From Fibrobacterota bacterium (GTDB taxonomy: Bacteria > Fibrobacterota > Fibrobacteria > UBA11236): a stretch of DNA of 38,399 nt. Below, piece after piece: positions 16,636-23,451 of this stretch. A program made the position numbers and the translations under genes. The stretch is from assembly GCA_028287505.1 (NCBI GenBank), contig JAQBPN010000052.1, positions 1 through 38,399 on the forward strand. The letters run 5' to 3'. Below the pieces are notes generated by a model that was not told the DNA's origin, ran no database searches, and saw only the letters and a program-made list of their open reading frames with translations. Each line of letters begins with the position of its first letter. The stretch's first letter is position 1.

Positions 16636-17016
16636 TAATCACTTTGGTACCGATATCGATCATTGCGGCGATTTCCTAAATCTCCTGGTCCGTGACCGCA
16701 ATGCAACCCTGGGTCCAATCGAAATGCCGATGCAGGCTTCCCATCCATCCCATTCCGTTCTTAAGACCATGGATCCCGACATCGCCTCCCAGCACGGTTG
16801 CTTGGGAAAGGGGCACGCCTCTTTTCAGAATTTTTCTTTCCGGCCCTCTCCGCCTTTTCCGAGGGCGCAGGAATATTCCGAGAGGACCTTACCGTTTTCC
16901 GTGATCCTCAGCTTATGCTCCGCTTTGTCTATTTCAACGGCTTTATCGGCCACTACGTGGCTCGACAGAATCAAAACAGCCAATACGGCGGTGCTAGGAA
17001 AAGCTTTGGGCTTCAA
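16625..17016 (-). pseudogene. broken L,D-transpeptidase (YkuD family)
   Basis: The start at 17016 gives a signal peptide and the usual beginning of a small secreted YkuD enzyme (VEIDKAEHKLRI, then GKGGEGRKEKF) before a stop. In another frame the C-terminal half continues: GGDVGIHGLKNG, HFDWTQGCIAVTDQEI with the catalytic cysteine motif, an in-frame TAG, then EIAAMIDIGTKVIIRK and TGA at 16625. About 35 residues of the middle (normally the GDxxTPEG to YP part) are missing at the frame change. The gene thus has an internal deletion with frameshift and a nonsense codon. Intact enzymes cross-link peptidoglycan in the periplasm. It overlaps the end of the RDD gene by 23 bases, so it was probably the second gene of that operon. 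Confidence 0.85.
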
Positions 17017-17509
17017 TTGACTTTCTGCTATAGGCTGCGTTAATCACAACCGTTCCGGCTATCAAATCATGGAGCGCGCGCCGTTTCTCATGGAAAAGCA
17101 TCGTGAGCATTTCCAAAGCGAACCAGATGAAGGTCCCCCATCCGATTACCGTTCCGAGGAACTCTCCTTTGCTTCCGCCCGGATTTGCGAAATGCCAGAC
17201 TAGTTGCAGTCCGAAAAAAACAATCAGACCGCTTTCCCTCAATAGCGATTGTACCAAGGTGATTCGCCTCTCGCTTTGGGCATCGACGACTGCGAGACCC
17301 AGAAGCTTTTTCCCCAGGGTCGCTCCGAAAAAATAGGTCAGGGAAGTCAGATAGAGGATGTTCATGGGCTCTTCGACCCAAATCGATTCATTGGTCGCAT
17401 CGCCGACTATTGCATAGACGGGCCAGGCGAGCACTCCGAGAAGAAGGCCGTCAATCCACGACGAGAAAAACCTGCGCCAACCGGTATGGTATTTTTCGGG
17501 TGCTTCCAC
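16994..17509 (-). CDS. RDD family membrane protein
   Basis: A 171-residue inner-membrane protein with the RDD pattern: WRRFFSSWIDGLLL at the first helix, GKKLLGLAVVDA after the second, and RRALHDLIAGTVVI near the end, with three to four hydrophobic segments. RDD proteins are small transport-like proteins; some are linked to ion exchange, but the role here is unknown. GTG at 17509 is chosen because AAGGAG lies 5 bases upstream; an earlier in-frame GTG at 17515 would touch the ribosome site. It runs into the broken L,D-transpeptidase and is divergent from the small membrane gene at 17576. Confidence 0.8.
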   Translation of the reverse strand: MEAPEKYHTGWRRFFSSWIDGLLLGVLAWPVYAIVGDATNESIWVEEPMNILYLTSLTYFFGATLGKKLLGLAVVDAQSERRITLVQSLLRESGLIVFFGLQLVWHFANPGGSKGEFLGTVIGWGTFIWFALEMLTMLFHEKRRALHDLIAGTVVINAAYSRKSIEAQSFS

Positions 17510-17575
17510 ATCCACTCCTTTTTGAATCGGCGCGGGTACGCTTTATCCGAATAATACCTTTTCTAAGTTGACTCC

Positions 17576-17905
17576 ATGAAGAAGGACTCCGTTTTCATTT
17601 CACCGGTTTACCTGTTCGTTTCCCCGGTGTCCTATCTGGTCCTTCTGCTGGGCATGTTCTTCTATGCGAATGTTTTCGGATGGGACAATTCCCACAAACA
17701 GTGGTTCCAGATCGGCTCCATCGTGCTGGAAGTCCTCGTCATCGTTTTCGCGTTCATACCCTTCCTGAATATCCGGCTGTTCTGGCTTCACTACAAAACC
17801 CATGCGAAATCGCATCGGTTCCTGGTGCCGGTAGGGCTTATCGTGAATTCGCTGATTTTGGTTTCCATGGCCTTCGCCGCGTACCTATTCCTCAGGGAAA
17901 TCTGA
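17576..17905 (+). CDS. small membrane protein of unknown function
   Basis: A 109-residue protein with three predicted membrane helices (about 12-32, 44-68, 84-105), separated by a short polar loop (GWDNSHKQW) and a basic loop (HYKTHAKSH) that should lie in the cytosol. No family is recognised. It is transcribed away from the RDD gene across a 66-base gap and converges with the symporter gene, whose stop lies 12 bases beyond. Open frame, hydrophobic pattern and context support it as real. Confidence 0.6.
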   Translation: MKKDSVFISPVYLFVSPVSYLVLLLGMFFYANVFGWDNSHKQWFQIGSIVLEVLVIVFAFIPFLNIRLFWLHYKTHAKSHRFLVPVGLIVNSLILVSMAFAAYLFLREI

Positions 17906-17917
17906 TTCTTAGGCGCG

Positions 17918-19405
17918 TCAGACCTGCACGGCCGGCGCAGGCCTCCACTTCGGCAACAGCAAACTGATCAGCTGGGACGAGATCAAGGACCCGGTCACGG
18001 AAATCACGGGATTCCACGGCCATGCCAAGGCGAACAACGGCTTCCACATTCCCGGGGGCAGAATGGGGATGTTGGTGAAGGGCAGCAGGGCCAGCATGCC
18101 CAGCACCGCGCCCGCTATCACGGCTTTCGGGTTGGTATGGGGGAAGAAAAAGGCCTGCACGAAAATCGACAGCAACGGCCCGGTGAACAAGGATGTGAAG
18201 AACAGCGCCTTCTGCAGGATGGAAATATCCCCGATGGCGCATACGAAGGAGGCTGCCAGGCCCAACAGGCCCCAGAGCACCACCCAGATGCGCGCGTTCT
18301 TGATGTTCTGTTGGCCCACGTCGGCGGCGTTCTTGCGGGGGAGGAAGTCCACCACGGTGGTATTCGACAAAGCCGTCAGCACCGAGCTCAAGGCTCCCAT
18401 GTCGGCGGCGAGGATGGCGGCCACCAGCAGGCCTTTGACGCCGGTGGGCAGCACATTCACGATGAAATGCGGCAGGACTTCGTTCACTTTGAGGGCGGGC
18501 AGAGGTTCAACGTGGGCCACCTGGAAGTAGACGTACATGAACGCGCCCACGGTGAAAAAGACCACTCCCACGCATACGCCCAGCAGGGAGGATGTGATGG
18601 AGGAATAGTTGGCGGTGCGCACGCTCTTGGTGGAAAGGTAGCGTTGCACGAATTGCTGATCGCATCCTCGGATGGCCACTTCGAACACCACGTAGACGAG
18701 GGAGGCGGTCCAGAAATTCCGGTCGCTGGCCGGGTTCCAGGTGAAATCGTACCAGCGCGTCTTGCCGGCCTCGCTGGCCAGGGCCCAGGTCTTGGCGAAT
18801 CCGCCCACGCCCTTGGCGCAGAACCAGATGCACAGGAGTCCGCCGCCGAAGAAGATGACGAACTGGATGATGTCCGTGGTGGTGACGGCCTTGATGCCGC
18901 CCAAAGAGGTGTACAGCATGGCGAAGACGGCCATGGCGATGGCGGCCACGTAGAACGGCGCGCCCGTGATTTTCATGAGGACCAGGGAGGGGCCGTAGAT
19001 GAGCATGCCCATGCGCAGGAGCAGGTGGCAGGAATAGAAGACGGCGGCCAGCACCCGGACCGGCCGCGAGAATTTCCGTTCCAGCAGTTCATAGGCGGAT
19101 TTGACGCCGCTGGCGCGGAAGCGGGGGATGAAGACGGTGCCCACGATGACGATGGCGATGAGGGAGCCCACGTTCAGCATCAAAAGGCGCATATCGTTGG
19201 CATAGCCGTCGGCGGGGTTTCCCAGGAAGGTGTTGGCGCTGACGGAGGTGGCGATCAGGGAGATGCCCACCGCCAGCCAGGGCATGTTGCCGCCGCCGAA
19301 CATGAAATCCGAGAAGTTGGCGTTACGGCGGGAGAAAAAGACCCCGATGCCGGCCACTATCATGAAATAGGCCACGATGACGAGCCAATCGATCAAAGAG
19401 AACAT
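17918..19405 (-). CDS. sodium:solute symporter (SSS family)
   Basis: A 495-residue inner-membrane carrier with about 13 hydrophobic segments. SSS features include the first helix LIDWLVIVAYFMIV, the FMFGGGNMPW loop and GISLIATSVSANTFLG, TSLGGIKAVTTTDIIQF, DQQFVQRYLSTKS, and ILAADMGALSSVLTALS. The family couples inward sodium flow to uptake of sugars, acids, nucleosides or other solutes; the substrate cannot be told. The loop signature resembles sugar-type members such as SGLT relatives, which would suit the nearby glycan-active genes, but that is an inference. ATG 19405 is chosen, with a GGAAGG-type site upstream; a TTG two codons earlier is possible. Confidence 0.9.
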   Translation of the reverse strand: MFSLIDWLVIVAYFMIVAGIGVFFSRRNANFSDFMFGGGNMPWLAVGISLIATSVSANTFLGNPADGYANDMRLLMLNVGSLIAIVIVGTVFIPRFRASGVKSAYELLERKFSRPVRVLAAVFYSCHLLLRMGMLIYGPSLVLMKITGAPFYVAAIAMAVFAMLYTSLGGIKAVTTTDIIQFVIFFGGGLLCIWFCAKGVGGFAKTWALASEAGKTRWYDFTWNPASDRNFWTASLVYVVFEVAIRGCDQQFVQRYLSTKSVRTANYSSITSSLLGVCVGVVFFTVGAFMYVYFQVAHVEPLPALKVNEVLPHFIVNVLPTGVKGLLVAAILAADMGALSSVLTALSNTTVVDFLPRKNAADVGQQNIKNARIWVVLWGLLGLAASFVCAIGDISILQKALFFTSLFTGPLLSIFVQAFFFPHTNPKAVIAGAVLGMLALLPFTNIPILPPGMWKPLFALAWPWNPVISVTGSLISSQLISLLLPKWRPAPAVQV

Positions 19406-19543
19406 CCCCAAGCCTTCCCTTCCGGAATCAAACCACGCATCCGCCCCGATAGGGTCTCAGGGATGATTCTGGCATATTCGCAAGGAATATACCAATGGCC
19501 GGGCCCGGCTGGCAGCGGGACCGGTCCTTTCTACTTTCAGGCC

Positions 19544-20008
19544 ATGGCCAATACTTCCGATGAACCCGTCGCAGACGGCAAGCGCTTCAAAGCCGACCCC
19601 CTTCGCATCGCCGTTTTCGGCCTCTTCGCCTCGGGAGTATACGGCTCCGGCATCCTGGCGGTGATCTTCGCCGCCCATTCCACCATCAAGGCCGTGCATA
19701 ACGCCCAGAATGTGTCCGTGCTCCCCTGGATCGCGGCCTTCGTGTTAGTGGTCTCCGGCATGCTGTCCGTCATCTACGGTTTCTTCTTCCGCCCGCGGGA
19801 ATGCCGCCTCAGCGGGAACCAGGTGGCCGTGGTGTATTGGGACGGCAACGGCAAGGTGATGGACCGCAAGCAGGTGGAATCCGTGCACGTGGGGCGCTCC
19901 CGCATCGTCCTGACGGGGGGCGGAAAACGGGTGGTGGTGGGACGGATTTATTCCGATTGGAAGCAACTCAAGGCGGAGTTGGGCGCTTGGAAGGTGAAGC
20001 CCGCGTGA
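19544..20008 (+). CDS. two-helix membrane protein with cytosolic beta tail
   Basis: A 154-residue protein. After a polar start (about 1-22) come two membrane helices (about 23-46 and 60-84), then a cytosolic domain of about 65 residues (RPRECRLSGNQVAVVYWDGNGKVMDRKQVESV...) that reads as a small beta sheet, similar in style to bacterial PH-like domains. No named family is recognised. The start is uncertain: ATG 19544 lacks a good ribosome site; an upstream in-frame ATG near 19463 would add an unlikely Gly/Pro-rich leader. Two strong hairpins follow the stop, and the next gene converges on them. Confidence 0.6.
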   Translation: MANTSDEPVADGKRFKADPLRIAVFGLFASGVYGSGILAVIFAAHSTIKAVHNAQNVSVLPWIAAFVLVVSGMLSVIYGFFFRPRECRLSGNQVAVVYWDGNGKVMDRKQVESVHVGRSRIVLTGGGKRVVVGRIYSDWKQLKAELGAWKVKPA

Positions 20009-20051
20009 TAGCATCAAATGATACTATCACGGCTCCCGGGAACATCCCGGG
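20005..20051. terminator. paired hairpins between convergent genes
   Basis: Hairpin 1 (20005-20030) pairs GTGATAG.ATCA with TGAT.CTATCAC around an AA loop with one mismatch, and includes the stop codon of the upstream gene. Hairpin 2 (20035-20051) pairs CCCGGG with CCCGGG across AACAT and is followed by TTTG. They lie between two converging genes and could stop transcription from either side, although neither has a long T-run. Confidence 0.5.
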
Positions 20052-20072
20052 TTTGATCAGGAGCGTGTCAAA

Positions 20073-21554
20073 TCAGGGCAGCACGACCAGGCGTCCGTGG
20101 GCCGTGCGCACAGCGCCTTCGGCATTCCAGGTCAGCCTGCAGACGTAAAGACCGGCGGCCATGGGACGGAATCCCCGGGCCTGGAAGGTGTTCCCCACCA
20201 TGTCCAACGGCTGTTGGAATCGGACCTTGCCGTCCGCGCCCAGGATGGAGAACTCCGCCTTGCCTCCGTCGCGCAGGGAAATGTCCCCGGTCAACGTGAA
20301 ATTCACGTCCCCGGCCTGTCCCATCCGGAAAACGAAGTTCCGCACCGACAGGCTGTTCACGGCGGGATCCCGGATGCCGGTGGGACCGTTGTAGGCGATC
20401 ATGTAAGCCTTCTTGTTGGTACCGTAGGCCACGTAATACAGGTTGCCGTCGATGCCCAGATTGAGCCCCACCTTGACCGGAGAGTTGGGATAGAAGGCCA
20501 GGGTGCCATTGCCGGCGGTCTGCAGGTTCACGGGAGTGGCGGGATTGTTCAAGGGGACGGAGCGGATGGTGCCGCCGCAATAATCCGCCACGTAGATGCG
20601 GTTCTTGAATTCGGCGGGCCAGATGGAAACCACGGCCGCGTTGTAGGGCACCTCCGACACGATGGCGCATTCGCCCGCCGCGCCGGTCCCATGGAAATAG
20701 ATGGGGTCGATGGCCTTGCCTCCGGCCGCGCCTACGCCGTCCCCGCCGCCGTTCCCGTAGCCATACCAATAGTCCTTGGCCGCGTCGGGATGGGTCACAT
20801 CGTTGAGTTCTTCCGTGCCGTCCCCGACGTCGCCTTCCAGGATGCGGCCGGAAACGCGATCCACCGCCAAGGTCCAGGGATTGCGGAAGCCGCGCGCCCA
20901 GATGCTTTTCTCGCCTTCGGATGCGCCGGCGGTGGCGTAATGCGGGTTGCCCGGAGCCGGCTGGCCTTCTTCGGTGAAGCGCAGGACCTTGCCCTTCTGG
21001 CTGGTCCACAAGGCAGCGGGATTGGCCGCGCCGCCCAGTTCATCCTGGCCGCGGGAGACGTACAGGAAGCCGTCGTTGCCGAACACCATGCCGGAACCGT
21101 TGTGCCGTCCCTGGTTTTCCAGCACGGGAAGTTTGATGACCGTATCCACCTTGACGACCTTGTTGTCCTTGTCGATTTCGATGCGGGATATATTATGGTG
21201 GTTGAGATCCGCCGTCATGTAATAGGCGTATATCCAGCTCTTGGCCGCGAAGCCGGGATGCACCTGGATCTTCAGCAGGCCCTGCTCGCGTTCGATGGTG
21301 GTGTTGACCTTGTAGACCACGGGGGCGTCGTCGCCCACGATAACCTTGATGTTACCCCCGCGCTCGCTGACGAAGATGCGGCCGTCATCGGCGTGGGCCG
21401 TGCTGGTGGCCTCGGTGAAGGTCGCCTTGGAAGCGATGATCTTCTCGATGAAATTGGCCGGGGGCTGGGCCCGCGGGGCCGCCAGGAAAGCGGCGGACAG
21501 CAGGGTAACGGCGGCGCGGACGATGGCCGAGGGGTTTGCAAGCTTCAGAGACAT
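20073..21554 (-). CDS. secreted glucose/sorbosone dehydrogenase-like beta-propeller
   Basis: A 493-residue exported protein with a signal peptide (about 1-29, cleavage near APRAQ). The central part is a GSDH/PQQ sugar-dehydrogenase type six-bladed propeller: IFVSERGGNIKVI, REQGLLKIQVHPGF, ENQGRHNGSGMVFGNDGFLYVSRGQ, SIWARGFRNPWTLAVD, GDVGDGTEELN, YVADYCGGTIRSV. Members oxidise soluble sugars with PQQ in the periplasm, though many are uncharacterised. The last 90 or so residues form a beta domain (VRNFVFRMGQAGDVNF... GLYVCRLTW) of the FlgD/sorting-domain style seen in surface proteins of Fibrobacterota-Bacteroidota relatives. ATG 21554 has GGAAAGGA 6 bases upstream; an open frame extending 40 codons further upstream lacks such a site. 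Confidence 0.8.
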   Translation of the reverse strand: MSLKLANPSAIVRAAVTLLSAAFLAAPRAQPPANFIEKIIASKATFTEATSTAHADDGRIFVSERGGNIKVIVGDDAPVVYKVNTTIEREQGLLKIQVHPGFAAKSWIYAYYMTADLNHHNISRIEIDKDNKVVKVDTVIKLPVLENQGRHNGSGMVFGNDGFLYVSRGQDELGGAANPAALWTSQKGKVLRFTEEGQPAPGNPHYATAGASEGEKSIWARGFRNPWTLAVDRVSGRILEGDVGDGTEELNDVTHPDAAKDYWYGYGNGGGDGVGAAGGKAIDPIYFHGTGAAGECAIVSEVPYNAAVVSIWPAEFKNRIYVADYCGGTIRSVPLNNPATPVNLQTAGNGTLAFYPNSPVKVGLNLGIDGNLYYVAYGTNKKAYMIAYNGPTGIRDPAVNSLSVRNFVFRMGQAGDVNFTLTGDISLRDGGKAEFSILGADGKVRFQQPLDMVGNTFQARGFRPMAAGLYVCRLTWNAEGAVRTAHGRLVVLP

Positions 21555-21889
21555 GTGAAATCCTTTCCCAGGAACATATTCGAACTCCCCCGGCCGGACG
21601 GGCGGTCGCGCCCATCGGAATCGCTCACGGCATATACGGTAGATTATAGGGGGAAACCGCTCTTCGCGCTTCAATCCCGGCTATTCCGGGGGGTGATTTG
21701 ACCCCACCCCGCCCGGTCATCTGCCCGGTCCACCCATAAAGAAACCCAACCGGATTCCGCCTAGTCTCCGCCAACCGTGGGACACCGGTATAAATGATAA
21801 GGGGGAAAGGCCGGATACCGAGAGAAAGTTCATTCTCTCATTATCCTTACAATCCTGCTATTTGGGGAATTGGACGTTCCGGGCGGACT
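21555..21889. other. intergenic region, minus-strand promoter and weak hairpin
   Basis: These 335 bases contain no supported gene. They hold the leader and candidate promoter of the dehydrogenase gene and, near the far end, a hairpin at 21820-21839 (GAGAGAA / TTCTCTC, 6-base loop) about 50 bases after the stop of the upstream minus-strand gene. The hairpin may act as a terminator, though no T-run follows. Confidence 0.4.
21643..21674 (-). promoter_or_regulatory. candidate promoter for the dehydrogenase-like gene
   Basis: On the minus strand a perfect TATAAT (21648-21643) is preceded by TTGAAG (21674-21669) with a long 20-base spacer, roughly 90 bases upstream of the start codon. The -10 match is strong in this GC-rich setting; the -35 and spacing are weaker. 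Confidence 0.4.
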
Positions 21890-22648
21890 TCAAGGTCCCA
21901 AACCGGGGTAGTCCACCTGCACGCGCAGGCTGCGCCCTTTGGCGTCCGCCACGTTGACGATGCCCTGATAGCGGACCAGCCGCAAGGTCTTCACATCGTA
22001 ATGCATGATGATGGTGGGCAGCAGCATCCGCAAAAGGGAAGACTGGGGTTCGATCACGATGGCCTGGGATTTCCTCCCGGCGGCGTCCTTTTCGGAAAGC
22101 GCCCGCTTCACGTCCAGATAGGCTACAAAGCGGTAGAAATCCAACCGCGCGGGCACGACCATGTTGAAGGCCAGGCGTTTGCCCGCGGCCAGACCCGCCC
22201 AATTCTCCTTGAGGAAAAGGCCCAGCCCTCCGTTGACCACGCAAGGCTCGGGAACCTTCAGGCTTTTCTCGTGCAGGGGCGCTTTGGCGGAATCGCGGAA
22301 GTGGACGCGGATGTCGGCCGCCTCCACCAGGGACCCTTCCTCATACCCGTTGCGCACGTCCTTGAAGACATAATCCGGTTTGAACGGGAAGCGGGCGAAA
22401 TCGAGATCGCGTTCGCCGATCGCTTTGCCATCCGGGGACTTGTAGAGGGTTTGCGTGAAGACATGCCGGCCTTGCAGGAACCGTTCCAGATGTTCTTCCG
22501 TGTAAGCGGGAACCGACCGCTCGGTGTCGAATGCGGTTCCGCGATAGGGTTGCGTGGAGGCGGCGGCGGAATCGGGGCCGGAAAAGGCCCGGATGGCGGC
22601 GAAGAGGATGCAGAGGGGGGCGATGCGGCCCAGGGAGGATAGCTTCAT
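21890..22648 (-). CDS. exported protein of unknown function
   Basis: A 252-residue protein with a signal peptide (about 1-23, ILFAAIRAFSG) and a soluble remainder without membrane segments. The mature part is rich in aromatic and charged residues (HVFTQTLYKSPDGKAIGERDLDF, WAGLAAGKRLAFNMVVPARLDFYRF) and reads as a beta-sheet protein. Nothing matches a family I can name with confidence. Its start ATG 22648 has only a weak AAGG upstream. It points the same way as the dehydrogenase gene but a 335-base gap with a hairpin separates them, so it is probably its own unit. Confidence 0.65.
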   Translation of the reverse strand: MKLSSLGRIAPLCILFAAIRAFSGPDSAAASTQPYRGTAFDTERSVPAYTEEHLERFLQGRHVFTQTLYKSPDGKAIGERDLDFARFPFKPDYVFKDVRNGYEEGSLVEAADIRVHFRDSAKAPLHEKSLKVPEPCVVNGGLGLFLKENWAGLAAGKRLAFNMVVPARLDFYRFVAYLDVKRALSEKDAAGRKSQAIVIEPQSSLLRMLLPTIIMHYDVKTLRLVRYQGIVNVADAKGRSLRVQVDYPGLGP

Positions 22649-22845
22649 TATGACAATACCTTAAGAAGGACAGTACAGTATAAAGCAAAACCGGCGGATG
22701 CACATCCGATTACTTTACCCCTTACAGACGGCTTCAAAAGGCCGGACCCTGTGAGGCGCCTCACTGTTTCCCCGTGACTTTGTGCTACTTTTTGGAATAA
22801 CCTTTTTCGACGCCGGGAACCCCGGCGCTTCAGGAGCCACCGGAT

Positions 22846-23451
22846 TTGAAGGCACGATTTTTCGCCGGCGGCAGGGAGTGGGAGCTTGGGCGCCCTTCCC
22901 AATTGGCGGTTCCGCCGGGCAACCCCGATCCGGCTCCGGTCCAGCGTTCATTTTTGCGAAGCTGCCGCGGTTCAACCCAGGCTATCGCCAGGCTGCGAAG
23001 TTTTCTGGCGGATGAATGCCGCATCCAAGGCATTTCCAAATGGCCTGAGGCCGAAGTATTGGCATTCCTCTCGCGCCAGTTCACCGGACACGCCCTCAGG
23101 GTGAATGAAATCCTCCACAAGGATCACAAGCCCGGCGCCATTCCCAGGGAGTCCGAACCGGAAATGGAGCCCGTCGAGGAATTCCGGCCGAACAACGAGC
23201 CGGCCTTCTCGATGAAGACGGTGGTGGAACTCGAAGAGCCTCCCGAAATGGAAACGGAGAGCGAGATCGATGAAGGACCGGAAATGGAAACCGGGAGCCA
23301 GATCGAGGAATCCCCCGCGGACACGGAAGGGGACTCGGAAATAACCGAAGAGGCCCGCACCGAACCGGCGGAATTCGCGGAAGACATGGAAACGGTGCCG
23401 GTGATGGATGAAGAGCCCGAGGCAGAGACGCAGGACCAGGAGCACGGATAA
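22846..23451 (+). CDS. acidic-tailed protein, first gene of the metallopeptidase operon
   Basis: A 201-residue protein that starts at TTG, supported by AGGAG about 9 bases upstream. Residues 1-95 are basic and look folded (FFAGGREWELGRPSQLAVPPG; RLRSFLADECRIQGISKW; HALRVNEILHKDH). Residues about 100-201 are a very acidic, low-complexity tail with imperfect repeats of the type PEMETESEIDEGPEME. No family recognised. Its TAA is followed at once by the ATG of the metallopeptidase gene, so the two are made together. A chaperone, adaptor or neutralising partner for the large protein is possible, and the acidic tail could bind calcium or mask a basic partner; these are guesses. Confidence 0.65.
   Translation: MKARFFAGGREWELGRPSQLAVPPGNPDPAPVQRSFLRSCRGSTQAIARLRSFLADECRIQGISKWPEAEVLAFLSRQFTGHALRVNEILHKDHKPGAIPRESEPEMEPVEEFRPNNEPAFSMKTVVELEEPPEMETESEIDEGPEMETGSQIEESPADTEGDSEITEEARTEPAEFAEDMETVPVMDEEPEAETQDQEHG

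Noticed and set aside
18137-19543. Plus-strand extension in front of the membrane protein ending at 20008
   Set aside because: It is antisense to the well-supported symporter and gives low-complexity Gly/His/Glu-rich sequence; only the part from about 19544 looks like protein.
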